DNA from: Streptomyces sp. RKND-216
GTDB taxonomy: Bacteria; Actinomycetota; Actinomycetes; Streptomycetales; Streptomycetaceae
Direction: 5' to 3'
Length of the DNA: 64,000 nucleotides
Assembly (NCBI RefSeq): GCF_004795255.1
Contig: NZ_SSBQ01000002.1
Span: 3,181,501-3,245,500 of the forward strand
Part shown: positions 8,006 to 17,066 of the stretch, piece by piece
How positions within the stretch are numbered: the stretch's first letter is position 1
Layout of the letters: every line of letters begins with the position of its first letter
Made by a program: the position numbers and the translations under genes
Notes under the pieces: generated by a model
Seen by the model: only the letters and a program-made list of their open reading frames with translations
Database searches by the model: none
What the model was told of the DNA's origin: nothing

Positions 8006-8266
8006 GTGCCTGTGTCCGTCTCCGGACACCTGCCGGGCAGCGCGCGCGGCCACCGCGGCTCCGCGGTCCACGACCGCGTCGCGCTGGACGAGATAGAGCT
8101 GTGCTGCGAGTTGATGATCGCGGCATCCACGGCGACGACGGAGCGGCTGAGCGCCGCGCGGATCGACGAGGTGCTGCGCGTACGGCGCCGGGGGCCGGGG
8201 GAGGGCGACGCGCGCGGCGACCGCGTACCCGCCGCCCACGTGCCGTGCCAGCGCCGACGCTGCTAG
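8006..8266 (+). CDS. Small conserved Streptomyces protein
   Basis: This 86-aa soluble protein has the conserved-looking core H-D-R-V-A-L-D-E-I-E-L-C-C-E-L-M-I-A-A and S-A-A-R-I-D-E-V-L, predicted helical. GGAGGTGAT at 7993-8001 is a near-perfect Shine-Dalgarno; it fits GTG 8006 (8-base spacing) better than the overlapping ATG 8000. The C-terminus is basic and Cys-terminated. Small proteins with this D-E-I-E-L-C-C-E-L-M-I-A motif recur in Streptomyces genomes without assigned function. Its neighbour csoR converges on it. Confidence 0.75.
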   Translation: MPVSVSGHLPGSARGHRGSAVHDRVALDEIELCCELMIAASTATTERLSAARIDEVLRVRRRGPGEGDARGDRVPAAHVPCQRRRC

Positions 8267-8308
8267 GACCTGTCCGGCGGAGCAGCGGAGCGCCGGGCCC
8301 GCGGGGCG

Positions 8309-8683
8309 TCAGGTGCGCAGTAGGCGGGCGATGGCGGCGGTGGCCTCCTCGACCTTGGCGTCCATCTCCGCACCGCCGTCCAGCGCGGCGTGCGCCACGC
8401 AGTGCCGCAGGTGCTCCTCCAGCAGCCGTAGTGCGAAGGACTGCAGCGCCTTGGTGGAGGCGGAGACCTGCGTGAGTATGTCGATGCAGTACACGTCCTC
8501 GTCGACCATCCGCTGGAGGCCGCGGATCTGCCCCTCGATGCGGCGCAGCCGGCGCAGGTGGGCGTCCTTGTCCTTGGTGTAGCCGTGCTCTCCGGTGGCG
8601 GAGTGGGCGGAGCAGGCGTCGGACGCCTCGGCGCCGGCGCCGGCGGCGGTGCCGGTGGCGGAGGTGGGGTCGGCGGTCGTCAT
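8309..8683 (-). CDS. csoR: Copper-sensing repressor CsoR (DUF156 family)
   Basis: This 124-aa all-helical regulator has the DUF156 core from about residue 40: R-L-R-R-I-E-G-Q-I-R-G-L, then Y-C-I-D-I-L-T-Q (first Cys), then H-L-R-H-C-V (His and Cys). Together these give the Cys-His-Cys Cu(I) site of CsoR. Cu(I) binding releases the protein from GC-flanked GTAT operators. Start ATG 8683 has GGAGG five bases upstream. The first ~35 residues are a low-complexity extension with another Cys and His. A 21-bp operator lies in its own promoter (8723-8743), so it should be autoregulated. No copper ATPase or chaperone gene is adjacent; other targets would be distant. Confidence 0.92.
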   Translation of the reverse strand: MTTADPTSATGTAAGAGAEASDACSAHSATGEHGYTKDKDAHLRRLRRIEGQIRGLQRMVDEDVYCIDILTQVSASTKALQSFALRLLEEHLRHCVAHAALDGGAEMDAKVEEATAAIARLLRT

Positions 8684-8722
8684 CGGTCCTCCCGGGTGGA
8701 CGAAACGGGCGCCCGTGCGGGC

Positions 8723-8743
8723 ATATACCCCCTCTGGGTATAT
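8723..8743. promoter_or_regulatory. CsoR operator
   Basis: ATATACCC and GGGTATAT are perfect 8-bp arms around CCTCT, matching the known CsoR-type operator (GTATACCCC-like halves). It lies 39 bp before the csoR start and overlaps the promoter, consistent with copper-relieved autorepression. Confidence 0.9.
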
Positions 8744-8946
8744 GGTAGCCGATTGTCCGATCCCGCTGCCGGTGCTCTCCCTCCGATCGGCGACACTGGT
8801 GGACGCCACGACGCCGTGGCTGGATGATGCGCCCAGACGAGTGGGCCCGGAAGAGCGCCGTCCGCACGCAGAGCGGGTGGGCGAATCTCCGGACGCGCTC
8901 ACCTAGCATCGATCGAGTCCGTAATCGTTCACACCGAGGACACCCA

Positions 8947-9567
8947 GTGCGCTTTCGTCTGACCCCCAGGGAGACGAGCTTCTACGACATGTTCGCCGCG
9001 TCGGCGGACAACATCGTGACCGGCTCGAAGCTCCTGATGGAACTGCTCGGGGCGGAGTCGTCCGCACGTTCCGAGATCGCCGAACGGATGCGGGCCGCGG
9101 AGCACGCCGGGGACGACGCGACGCACGCGATCTTCCACCAGCTGAACTCCTCCTTCATCACGCCGTTCGACCGCGAGGACATCTACAAGCTGGCCTCGTC
9201 GCTCGACGACATCATGGACTTCATGGAGGAGGCCGTCGACCTGGTGGTCCTCTACCAGATCGAGGAGCTCCCGAAGGGCGTCGAGCAGCAGATCGAGGTG
9301 CTGGCGCGCGCCGCCGAGCTCACCGCCGAAGCCATGCCGCACCTGCGGACGATGGACCACCTCACCGAGTACTGGATCGAGGTCAACCGGCTGGAGAACC
9401 AGGCCGACCAGATCCACCGCAAGCTGCTCGCCCACCTCTTCAACGGCAAGTACGACGCCATGGAGGTCATGAAGCTCAAGCAGATCGTGGACGTGCTGGA
9501 GGAGGCTGCGGACGCCTTCGAGCACGTGGCCAACACGGTCGAGACCATCGCGGTCAAGGAGTCCTGA
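8947..9567 (+). CDS. DUF47/PhoU-like Pit accessory protein
   Basis: This 206-aa helical protein resembles PhoU (DUF47). Acidic E/D-rich motifs such as F-D-R-E-D-I-Y-x-L-A-S-x-L-D-D-I-M-D are typical metal-coordinating helices. The family is found directly upstream of low-affinity phosphate permeases and is thought to modulate them. Here the stop is six bases before the pit start, so the two are co-transcribed. GTG 8947 is chosen because GAGGAC lies eight bases upstream; the open frame extends to 8824 without support. GTTCAC about 25 bp upstream looks like half a PHO box but has no good repeat. Confidence 0.9.
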   Translation: MRFRLTPRETSFYDMFAASADNIVTGSKLLMELLGAESSARSEIAERMRAAEHAGDDATHAIFHQLNSSFITPFDREDIYKLASSLDDIMDFMEEAVDLVVLYQIEELPKGVEQQIEVLARAAELTAEAMPHLRTMDHLTEYWIEVNRLENQADQIHRKLLAHLFNGKYDAMEVMKLKQIVDVLEEAADAFEHVANTVETIAVKES

Positions 9568-9573
9568 CCGGCC

Positions 9574-10587
9574 GTGGACACGTTCGCCCTCGTCGTGACC
9601 ATAGGCGTCGCGTTCTTCTTCACCTACACCAACGGCTTCCACGACTCGGCGAACGCGATCGCGACGTCCGTCTCGACACGAGCCCTCACCCCCCGGGCGG
9701 CCCTGCTGATGGCCGCCGTGATGAACCTCGCCGGCGCCTTCATGGGCAGCGGCGTCGCCAAGACGGTCAGCGAGGGCGTCATCGAGACGCCCGGCGGCGA
9801 CACCACCGGCGGCTCCGGCGGCGGGATGGCCATCCTGTTCGCCGCGCTGGTCGGCGCCATCACCTGGAACATGATCACCTGGTATTTCGGGCTGCCGTCG
9901 TCCTCCAGCCACGCGCTGTTCGGCGGACTCGTCGGAGCGGCTCTGGCCGGCGGGATCGCCGTCTACTGGTCCGGGGTCGTCGAGAAGATCGTCATCCCGA
10001 TGTTCCTCTCGCCCCTGGTCGGCATGCTGCTCGGCTACCTGGTGATGCTCGGCCTGATGTGGGCGTTCCGTCGGGCCAACCCGAGCAGGGCGAAGCGCGG
10101 CTTTCGTATCGCGCAGACCGTCTCGGCGGCGGCCATGGCACTGGGCCACGGCATCCAGGACGCTCAGAAGACCATGGGCGTCGTGGTGATGGCGCTCACC
10201 ATCGCCGACGTCCAGGACCACAACGGCATCCCGCTCTGGGTCAAGATCGCCAGCGCGGGCATGCTGTCGCTGGGCACGTACGCGGGCGGCTGGCGCATCA
10301 TGCGGACGCTGGGGCGCCGCATCATAGAGCTGGACCCGCCGCAGGGCTTCGCGGCCGAGACGACGGCGTCCTCGGTGATGTACACCGCGTCCTACCTCTT
10401 CCACGCGCCGATCTCGACGACGCACGTGACCACGTCCGCGATCATGGGCGTGGGCGCGACGAAGCGGTTCTCCGCGGTCCGGTGGGGGGTGGCGAAGAAC
10501 ATCGTGATGGGCTGGTTCGTCACCATGCCAGCCGCGGCGGGGGTCGCCGCGTTGTGCTACGGCGCCCTCGTGCTCGTCACCGGCTGA
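9574..10587 (+). CDS. pit: Low-affinity inorganic phosphate transporter, Pit family
   Basis: The 337-aa protein has about ten transmembrane segments and the two inverted PiT signatures: T-N-G-F-H-D-S-A-N-A near residue 20 and G-H-G-I-Q-D-A-Q-K-T near residue 190. It imports metal-phosphate complexes with protons. The A-N-A-I-A-T and S-S-S-H-A-L-F-G-G segments are also typical. It starts at GTG 9574, six bases after the DUF47 gene, and ends before a strong terminator facing pstB. Pit supplies phosphate when it is plentiful; the convergent Pst system serves starvation. Confidence 0.95.
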   Translation: MDTFALVVTIGVAFFFTYTNGFHDSANAIATSVSTRALTPRAALLMAAVMNLAGAFMGSGVAKTVSEGVIETPGGDTTGGSGGGMAILFAALVGAITWNMITWYFGLPSSSSHALFGGLVGAALAGGIAVYWSGVVEKIVIPMFLSPLVGMLLGYLVMLGLMWAFRRANPSRAKRGFRIAQTVSAAAMALGHGIQDAQKTMGVVVMALTIADVQDHNGIPLWVKIASAGMLSLGTYAGGWRIMRTLGRRIIELDPPQGFAAETTASSVMYTASYLFHAPISTTHVTTSAIMGVGATKRFSAVRWGVAKNIVMGWFVTMPAAAGVAALCYGALVLVTG

Positions 10588-10647
10588 CGCCGTCCCGGGC
10601 ACAGCCCCCGAGGACGGGTGAGAAGGGCGCACGGGGAGACGACGAGA

Positions 10648-10681
10648 GGGCGGGGCCGGGGAGGACTCCCCGGCCCCGCCC
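10648..10681. terminator. Terminator between convergent pit and pst units
   Basis: Perfect 15-bp arms (10648-10662 and 10667-10681) with loop GGAC. It is symmetric, so it can serve both the rightward pit unit and the leftward pst operon. Confidence 0.85.
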
Positions 10682-10795
10682 GTGCGTGGCGAGCGGTGGC
10701 ACCGCCATGCAGCACCGCGCGGCCACCCTCCACGGCGGCACCTGCTCGGGGTGATGCCGCCGACGGGAGGCTTTCCGGCCCGTGGCCGGGCACCG

Positions 10796-11572
10796 TCAGC
10801 CGAAGCGGCCCGAGATGTAGTCCTCGGTGGCCTGGACCGTCGGGTTGGAGAAGATGCGCTCCGTGTCGTCGACCTCCACGAGCCTGCCCGGCTGACCGAC
10901 CGCCGCGAGGTTGAAGAACGCGGTGCGGTCGGAGACGCGTGCGGCCTGCTGCATGTTGTGGGTGACGATGACGATCGTGTACTGCGACTTCAGTTCGCCG
11001 ACCAGGTCCTCGATGGCGAGGGTGGAGATCGGGTCGAGCGCCGAGCAGGGCTCGTCCATCAGCAGCACCTGCGGCTCGACGGCGATGGCGCGGGCGATGC
11101 ACAGGCGCTGCTGCTGGCCGCCGGACAGCCCGGAACCGGGCTTGTTCAGCCGGTCCTTGACCTCGTTCCAGAGGTTGGCGCCCTTGAGCGACTTCTCGAC
11201 GACGCCGTCCAGTTCGGACTTCTTGAACCTGCCGTTCAGCCGAAGGCCGGCGGCGACGTTGTCGTAGATGGACATGGTCGGGAACGGGTTGGGCCGCTGG
11301 AAGACCATGCCGATGGTGCGGCGGACGGACACCGGGTCGACGCCGGAGCCGTAGAGGTCCTCGCCGTCGAGGGCGACCTTGCCCTCGACACGTCCGCCGG
11401 GGGTGACCTCGTGCATGCGGTTGAGGGTGCGCAGGAAGGTGGACTTGCCGCAGCCGGAGGGGCCGATGAAGGCGGTCACGGCGCGCGGTTCGACGCTCAG
11501 GGAGATGTCGTCGATGGCGCGGTGCGAGCCGTAGAAGGCGGAGAGGCCGCTGACGTCGATGCGCTTGGCCAT
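10796..11572 (-). CDS. pstB: Phosphate ABC transporter ATP-binding protein PstB
   Basis: The 258-aa ATPase has Walker [10 protein letters not shown] near residue 37, Q-loop F-Q-R-P-N-P-F, signature L-S-G-G-Q-Q-Q-R, Walker B V-L-L-M-D-E-P and the switch His in V-T-H-N-M. F-Q-R-P-N-P-F is characteristic of PstB. It energises PstC-PstA for high-affinity phosphate import. It is the last gene of the pstSCAB operon, 71 bp after pstA, and ends before the bidirectional terminator. Confidence 0.97.
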   Translation of the reverse strand: MAKRIDVSGLSAFYGSHRAIDDISLSVEPRAVTAFIGPSGCGKSTFLRTLNRMHEVTPGGRVEGKVALDGEDLYGSGVDPVSVRRTIGMVFQRPNPFPTMSIYDNVAAGLRLNGRFKKSELDGVVEKSLKGANLWNEVKDRLNKPGSGLSGGQQQRLCIARAIAVEPQVLLMDEPCSALDPISTLAIEDLVGELKSQYTIVIVTHNMQQAARVSDRTAFFNLAAVGQPGRLVEVDDTERIFSNPTVQATEDYISGRFG

Positions 11573-11643
11573 GAGGGGTCTCTTTCTCGGGTCGCCGGGG
11601 GTGGAGCCCCGGGGAGGTCCAGGTGATGGGGGAGGGGCCGGCG

Positions 11644-12726
11644 TCAGTGGCCGGCCTTGGGCGCCTTCCAGCGCGCGATGGCGCGGGCCACGAGGTTGAG
11701 CGCCATGACGAAGGCGATCAGCAGCAGGGCCGCCGCCCAGGCACGGTCGTAGGAGGCCTCGTTGCCGAGTGACCACTGCCGGTAGACGTAGTAGGGCAGG
11801 GACGACTGCGGGCCCTCGAACGGATTGCCGTTGATGGAGTTGGCGCCGAAGACGAGCAGCAGGATCGGCGCGGTCTCGCCCGCGACGCGGGCGACGGCGA
11901 GCATGACGCCCGTGGTGATGCCGCCGATGGCGGTCGGGATGACCACCTTGACGATCGTCAGCCATTTGGGGACGCCGAGTGCCAGTGACGCTTCGCGCAG
12001 CTCGTTCGGGACGAGTTTGAGCATCTCCTCGGTGGAGCGGACGACGATCGGCAGCATCAGGATCGTCAGGGCGAGCGCGCCGGCGAAGCCGGAGTAGCCG
12101 AAGCCCAGGATCAGGATCCAGAACGACAGGATGAACAGGCCCGCGACGATCGACGGGATGCCGGTCATGACGTCGACGAAGAAGGTGACGGCCTTGGCCA
12201 GCCGTCCCTTGCCGTACTCGACGAGGTAGATCGCGGTGAGCATGCCGATCGGCGTGGCCATCAGCACGGTCAGGCCGATCTGCTCCAGTGTGCCGAGTAG
12301 CGCGTGGTAGGCGCCGCCGCCCGGCTCGAGGGTGATGATGCCCTGCATGGAGTGGGTGAGGAAGTAGCCGTCCAGCACCTTGGAGCCGCGGAAGACCGTC
12401 TCCCACAGCAGGGACACCAGCGGCAGCAGGGCGATGAGGAAGCAGACCCAGACCAGGCTGGTCGCCAACCGGTCGCGGGCTTGCCGGGCGCCCTCCACCT
12501 TGGAGGTCAGCGCGTACGTCGCGGCGATGAAGACGACGGCGGCGATCAGGCCCCACTGGACGCGGCTCTGGAGGCCGAGGGCCAGGCCCGCTCCGGCTCC
12601 GGCCGCGGCGGAGCCGGCGGCGAGGGCTGCGGGCGCCCAGCGCGGGAGCCGCGGGCGGCGCAGCGTCGTGGGCTGCACCGACGGCTCGGCGGGCGGCGGG
12701 ACGTTCGTGGTGGTGGCGTTGCTCAT
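11644..12726 (-). CDS. pstA: Phosphate ABC transporter permease PstA
   Basis: The 360-aa inner-membrane permease has an extended N-terminus of ~35 Pro/Thr-rich residues, two extra hydrophobic helices, then the PstA core. The EAA-like loop [11 protein letters not shown] near residue 265 contacts PstB. The start ATG 12726 overlaps the pstC stop by four bases (ATGA), implying translational coupling. The ~100-residue N-terminal extension over E. coli PstA is common in actinobacteria. Confidence 0.95.
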   Translation of the reverse strand: MSNATTTNVPPPAEPSVQPTTLRRPRLPRWAPAALAAGSAAAGAGAGLALGLQSRVQWGLIAAVVFIAATYALTSKVEGARQARDRLATSLVWVCFLIALLPLVSLLWETVFRGSKVLDGYFLTHSMQGIITLEPGGGAYHALLGTLEQIGLTVLMATPIGMLTAIYLVEYGKGRLAKAVTFFVDVMTGIPSIVAGLFILSFWILILGFGYSGFAGALALTILMLPIVVRSTEEMLKLVPNELREASLALGVPKWLTIVKVVIPTAIGGITTGVMLAVARVAGETAPILLLVFGANSINGNPFEGPQSSLPYYVYRQWSLGNEASYDRAWAAALLLIAFVMALNLVARAIARWKAPKAGH

Positions 12727-13739
12727 GCGTTGGCCCCCGAGTACTCCTTGCGGCGGGCGATGATCAGACGGGCCAGGCCGTTCACCAGCAGGGTGATGAG
12801 GAACAGCACCAGCCCGGACGCGATGAGCGCCTCGCGGCCGACGCCCGTGGGTGAGGCCTCCTCGAAGGAGGCGGCGATGTTCTGCGCGAACGTGCCGCCG
12901 CCGGGGTTGAGCAGGCTCGCCCGGATGTCGAAGCTCGGGGAGAGGATCAGCGCGACGGCCATGGTCTCGCCCAGCGCGCGGCCGAGGCCGAGCATGGAGG
13001 CGCTGATCACACCGGAACGACCGAACGGCAGGACGGCGGTGCGGACCACCTCCCAGCGGGTGGCGCCCAGCGCCAGTGCCGCCTCCTCGTGCATCTTCGG
13101 CGACTGCCGGAAGACCTCGCGGGAGACGTTGGTCACGATCGGAATGATCATGATCGCCAGCAGGATGCCCGCAGCGAAGAGTGTGCGGGGGGCGCCGCCG
13201 GAGTACTGGAAGATCCCCGTCCAGCCGAAGTATGCGTCGAGCCAGAGGTAGAGGCCCTCCAGGTGCGGCACCAGGAAGAGGAAGCCCCACAGGCCGTACA
13301 CCACGGAGGGGACGGCGGCGAGCAGGTCGACGACGTACGCGACGGGGGCGGCGAGCCGGCGCGGCGCGTAGTGCGAGATGAAGAGCGCGATGCCGACGGA
13401 GACCGGCACGGCGAGGACCAGCGCGATGAGGGACGTGACGATCGTGCCGTACGCGAGGACCGCGATGCCGAAGACCGGCGGCTTCGCGTTGACGTTCCAC
13501 TCGAAGGTGGTGAGGAAGTTCCCCGCGTTGGCTTCGAGCGCGACGACGGCCTGCACGCTGAGGAACACGGCGATCGAGGCCATGATGAGCAGCAGCGTGA
13601 TGCCGGACCCCCGGGCGAGGCCGCTGAATATGCGGTCACCCGGACGGGTGCGGCCCTTGCGCAGGCCGGCGTCCGCGGCGGAGGTGCGCGCGATGTCCGG
13701 CGGGGGTGGGGACGTGGTGGACGGTGAGTCGAGTTTCAT
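12723..13739 (-). CDS. pstC: Phosphate ABC transporter permease PstC
   Basis: The 338-aa membrane protein has six hydrophobic segments after a ~45-residue cytoplasmic N-terminus. The coupling loop [12 protein letters not shown] (around residue 220) and A-L-G-E-T-M-A-V are PstC hallmarks. It pairs with PstA as the phosphate channel. The start is ATG 13739. A strong hairpin in the 199-bp gap after pstS (13833-13860) probably limits readthrough so that PstS is made in excess. Confidence 0.95.
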   Translation of the reverse strand: MKLDSPSTTSPPPPDIARTSAADAGLRKGRTRPGDRIFSGLARGSGITLLLIMASIAVFLSVQAVVALEANAGNFLTTFEWNVNAKPPVFGIAVLAYGTIVTSLIALVLAVPVSVGIALFISHYAPRRLAAPVAYVVDLLAAVPSVVYGLWGFLFLVPHLEGLYLWLDAYFGWTGIFQYSGGAPRTLFAAGILLAIMIIPIVTNVSREVFRQSPKMHEEAALALGATRWEVVRTAVLPFGRSGVISASMLGLGRALGETMAVALILSPSFDIRASLLNPGGGTFAQNIAASFEEASPTGVGREALIASGLVLFLITLLVNGLARLIIARRKEYSGANA

Positions 13740-13832
13740 GGGTTCGTCTCCGGTCTGATGGGGAGTCCCTGCGCGGGGCGAGGGACCTCCCGGGCGGCGG
13801 TGCACCGGATGGGGCGCGGCCGGAGCGGGTGC

Positions 13833-13860
13833 GGGGGAGCGGCGCGATGGCCGCTCCCCC
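13833..13860 (-). terminator. Intraoperon hairpin between pstS and pstC
   Basis: Perfect 11-bp arms (13833-13843 and 13850-13860) with a 6-nt loop. It lies ~80 bp after the pstS stop in the leftward direction. Partial termination or 3'-end protection here would raise PstS over the membrane components, as reported for other Streptomyces. Confidence 0.7.
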
Positions 13861-13938
13861 CCGTTGTCACTCCACTCACTCCGGACCGGCGCGCGTGCTT
13901 CGGTTGCGGTCGGTCGGCCGGCTCGCGGGCCGGACGCG

Positions 13939-15060
13939 TCAGGAGAGGCCGTCGACGGTCTCCCGGACCTTGGTGATGATCTCCTCGGGCATCGGCGCGT
14001 AGTCGATGTCGGTGATGGCCTTCTGGCCGTCCCCGCTCGCCATGTAGTTCAGGAAGGACTTGGTGGCGGCGAGGGTGGCCTTGTCGTTGCCCTTGTCGCA
14101 GGCGATCTCGTAGGTCACCAGCACCAGCGGGTACGCGCCCTCGGCCTTGGTGGTGTAGTCGAGCTCCAGGGCGAGGTCCTTGCCCTGGCCCACGATCTCG
14201 GCCTCGGCGATGGCCTTCGAAGCGTTCGCGGTGGTGGCCTGGACGGGCTCTCCGGCGCCGGTGTCGAGCGCCACGGCCGGGATCTCGTTGCCGGTGGCGT
14301 ACGACAGCTCGAAGTAGCCGATGGCGCCCTCGTTCTGCTTCACGTTGGTCGCGATGCCGGACGAGCCGTCCGCGGACTGGCCGCCCTTGGCGGTCCACTG
14401 CTTGGCCGGCTCGTAGGTCCAGGCGTCGGGCGCGGCGGTGTTGAGGTACTTGGTGAAGTTGTCGGTGGTGCCGGAGTCGTCCGAGCGGTGGAACGCCTGG
14501 ATCTTGGTGGACGGAAGGTCGGCGTCCGGGTTCAGCTTCTTGATCGCCGGGTCGTCCCACTGGCTGATCTTCGAGTCGAAGATCTTGGCGATGGTCTCGG
14601 CGTCAAGGACGAGGTTCTCGACGCCCGGCAGGTTGTAGCCGACCGCGATGGGGCCGCCGACCATCGGCAGGTCGATCGCCTGGCCGCCCTTGCAGATCTT
14701 CTGCGACTGCTTGATCTCCTCCGGCTCCAGGGCGGAGTCGGAGCCGGCGAAGGCGGTGGTGCCCTGGAGGAACTCCTGGATGCCCGCGCCGGAGCCGGTC
14801 GGCTTGTAGTTGACCTTCGTCTCGGCGCAGGCGGACTGGTAGTTCTTGATCCAGACGTCCATGGCGTTGGCCTGCGCGCTGGAACCCGAGGCCAGCAGGT
14901 TGCCCTTGCCCTCGCACGCGATGTCGCCGACCGGCTGGGCGTTCTGCCCCTGCTGACCGGACTGGTTGTCCGTGCCGCAGGCCGTCAGGACCAGGGCACC
15001 GGAGACGGCGACCGCGCCGGCGGCGAGGGACCGGAGCCGGTTGGTGCGCTGAAGCTTCAC
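13939..15060 (-). CDS. pstS: Phosphate-binding lipoprotein PstS
   Basis: The 373-aa precursor has a signal peptide with lipobox L-T-A-C (Cys28), so it is a membrane-anchored high-affinity phosphate receptor. Ligand-binding motifs of the family are visible: A-S-G-S-S-A-Q (residues ~57-63), G-S-G-A-G-I-Q-E-F and R-S-D-D-S-G-T-T-D-N-F. It delivers phosphate to PstCAB. Expression should depend on PhoP, because three 11-bp PHO-box units lie 150-200 bp upstream. It is the first gene of pstSCAB. Confidence 0.96.
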   Translation of the reverse strand: MKLQRTNRLRSLAAGAVAVSGALVLTACGTDNQSGQQGQNAQPVGDIACEGKGNLLASGSSAQANAMDVWIKNYQSACAETKVNYKPTGSGAGIQEFLQGTTAFAGSDSALEPEEIKQSQKICKGGQAIDLPMVGGPIAVGYNLPGVENLVLDAETIAKIFDSKISQWDDPAIKKLNPDADLPSTKIQAFHRSDDSGTTDNFTKYLNTAAPDAWTYEPAKQWTAKGGQSADGSSGIATNVKQNEGAIGYFELSYATGNEIPAVALDTGAGEPVQATTANASKAIAEAEIVGQGKDLALELDYTTKAEGAYPLVLVTYEIACDKGNDKATLAATKSFLNYMASGDGQKAITDIDYAPMPEEIITKVRETVDGLS

Positions 15061-15205
15061 TGTCGGATCTTCCTTCCCAGGTGCTCGCCGGTGGGGTCGG
15101 GCAAGCGGAGTGGTTTGGGGTATGTGTCTGGCTGTTCGGCCGACTGTTCAGCCGGTGCGGGCGGACCGCAGGGTGCGGCACGGCGTTGCGCCGGCTTCGA
15201 TGCCG

Positions 15206-15260
15206 AAGTTAGGCAGAGCAGGTGAAGCCGCCGACGGGCGAGAGTGAACGACAGGTGAAC
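15206..15260 (-). promoter_or_regulatory. PHO boxes and promoter of pstS
   Basis: Read on the minus strand, GTTCACCTGTC (15250-15260) and GTTCACTCTCG (15239-15249) are adjacent 11-bp direct repeats matching the PhoP box GTTCAC-n5. A degenerate third unit, CTTCACCTGCT (15217-15227), is in phase at 22 bp. A -10 of TAACTT (15206-15211) follows, so the third unit overlaps the -35. This predicts strong PhoR-PhoP activation under phosphate limitation. Confidence 0.92.
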
Positions 15261-15488
15261 CTCGACCGTCGGTGTGGTGGCCCCCGTGATCCCGCCGAGA
15301 CCTGGCCTCCGTGCGGCCGGATTCCGGTGACGGAGGGTGTCCGGCGCGGGGCTCTGCGTCGCCGCGTTCCGTCGCTGCGGTCTGTCGGTCCGGGGCTCCG
15401 CGTGGGACGATCCGCACACCGTTACATCCGTACGGCCCCTCCGGGCGTCGTACCGTGCGGCAGGAGAATCTTGAGGCAAGGGGGGACC
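15261..15488. other. Intergenic region between pstS promoter and NlpC/P60 gene
   Basis: No gene is supported in these 228 bp. They lie between divergent genes and would carry the promoter of the gene at 15489. By remembered S. coelicolor order this is one edge of a possible inversion (see findings). Confidence 0.4.
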
Positions 15489-16889
15489 GTGCCGGAGCGG
15501 AGACCGGAACGGCATCCCGACGCGCGCGGGCGCGCGTCGGACGGCGGACGCGGGACGGGTGGCGGGCTGGGGCGGCGTACGACGCTGGCGGTGGCGTGCG
15601 TGCTGGCGGTGCTCGGCGGGCCGGCCACCGTGGGCGCCGCCTACGCGGCACCGGCGAGCCCGGTGGCGGCGCGTCAGACGACGGCCGCTGCGGACGCGCC
15701 GACTCCCCAGCCCTCGCCGGGAGTTCCTCCCACCCCGCGTCAACCCGGCGGCGGGAGCGGCGACTCGGCCGACGACGCACCCGGGGGCCCGGGCGGCGGG
15801 ACGAGCGGCGGCGCCGGCGACGACCACTGGTCCCCCGCGACGCCCACTCCCGAGACGGGCGGCAGCGACCCCGGCGGCCCGGGCGGCGGCACGGCCGACG
15901 ACGCACCCGGCGGCGACTCCGGCGCGGACGGGAACGGCGCGGGCGCCGGCGACGAGGAGTCACTGGCAGACCTGCGCAAGCGCATCCAGCGCCTGCACGA
16001 CCGTGCCGGCTCGGCCACCGACGCGTTCAACGCCGCGGAGACGAAGGCCGAGAAGCAGCGCGAGAAGATCGACGACCTCGAACGCCGCGTCGCTTCGACG
16101 AAGCGGCAGCTGGCGAAGCTGACGAAGCAGGCCGGTGCCCTCGCCCGCGCCCAGTACCGTGGCGGTGGACTGCCCGCCACCGCCCGGCTCGTGCTCTCCG
16201 AGGACCCGGAGTCCTTCCTCCGTGACGCCGGGCTCGCCCGCCAGGGCCACCATGCGGCCACGTCGCTGGTCACCTCGCTCACCGACACCGAGGACCGCCT
16301 CGAGGGCTACACCCGCGACGCCAAGGAGCGCTACCGGGACCTCGAACGCAACCGCGAACGGAAGGCCGCCGCGAAGAAGCGTGTCGAGAAGCAGCTGAAG
16401 AAGGCCGAACGTCTGGAGTCCCGGCTCGCCGCCGACCAGCGCGAGCAACTCCGTGAGCTCGAACGCCAGGCCGCGTACGCGCGCCAACTGCGCTGGCTGC
16501 GCACCGGTGTGCTGGAGGAGATCGACGGCAAGGCCTCCGCCCAGGGGAGGAAGGCCCTCGCCTACGCCACCGCCCAGACGGGCAAGGACTACGAGTGGGG
16601 CGCCGAGGGGCCGACGACGTACGACTGCTCCGGTCTCACCATGCGCGCCTGGGAGGCGGCGGGTGTGACCATCCCACGCACCTCGCAGGAACAGTGGCGG
16701 CGGCTGCCGCGCGTGGACGTGGAGGACATGCGCCCCGGCGACCTGATCGTCTACAAGTCCGACGCCAGCCACGTCGGCATGTACCTCGGCGACGGCGTGA
16801 TGGTGCACGCGCCGCGCACCGGGCGGCAGATCACCGTCGAGGGTGCCGGCTCGTACCCGATCCTGGGCGTGGTGCGTCCCGACAAGTGA
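15489..16889 (+). CDS. Secreted coiled-coil NlpC/P60 peptidoglycan hydrolase
   Basis: The 466-aa precursor starts at GTG 15489 (GGGGGA just upstream). A long basic signal peptide ends near A-A-Y-A-A-P (~residue 58). A Pro/Gly/Asp-rich linker (~60-155) precedes a long heptad-rich coiled coil (~158-345, S-L-A-D-L-R-K-R-I onward) and a C-terminal NlpC/P60 domain with catalytic Cys380 in Y-D-C-S-G-L and His428 in S-H-V-G-M-Y. This RipA/CwlO-like design is used for D-glutamyl-mesoDAP cleavage in stem peptides, with the coiled coil giving autoinhibition or partner control. It is divergent from pstS across the PHO-box region. Confidence 0.92.
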   Translation: MPERRPERHPDARGRASDGGRGTGGGLGRRTTLAVACVLAVLGGPATVGAAYAAPASPVAARQTTAAADAPTPQPSPGVPPTPRQPGGGSGDSADDAPGGPGGGTSGGAGDDHWSPATPTPETGGSDPGGPGGGTADDAPGGDSGADGNGAGAGDEESLADLRKRIQRLHDRAGSATDAFNAAETKAEKQREKIDDLERRVASTKRQLAKLTKQAGALARAQYRGGGLPATARLVLSEDPESFLRDAGLARQGHHAATSLVTSLTDTEDRLEGYTRDAKERYRDLERNRERKAAAKKRVEKQLKKAERLESRLAADQREQLRELERQAAYARQLRWLRTGVLEEIDGKASAQGRKALAYATAQTGKDYEWGAEGPTTYDCSGLTMRAWEAAGVTIPRTSQEQWRRLPRVDVEDMRPGDLIVYKSDASHVGMYLGDGVMVHAPRTGRQITVEGAGSYPILGVVRPDK

Positions 16890-17066
16890 CGCTGTGCGCC
16901 CATACGTCCGGCCGGTGCCGTGCGCCTGCACCGGGACCTGTGGCATATGGCATTGGCATGTTGACGATCAGGCATTCCGTACCGGCGTCCGGGGGCGCTA
17001 AGGTCGCCACGGCGTCCGCGACCATGGGCGCCGCGCCCTCGGGGGGAGGGAAGGGAAGCTTCGAAC

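Noticed and set aside
8915..8946. PHO box before the DUF47/Pit genes
   Set aside because: One GTTCAC is present but the expected 11-bp repeat is not; too weak to call.
8929..10632. 567-codon minus-strand frame over DUF47/Pit
   Set aside because: Composition of Arg/His/Asp/Gly repeats typical of antisense of GC-rich genes; both plus-strand genes are unambiguous.
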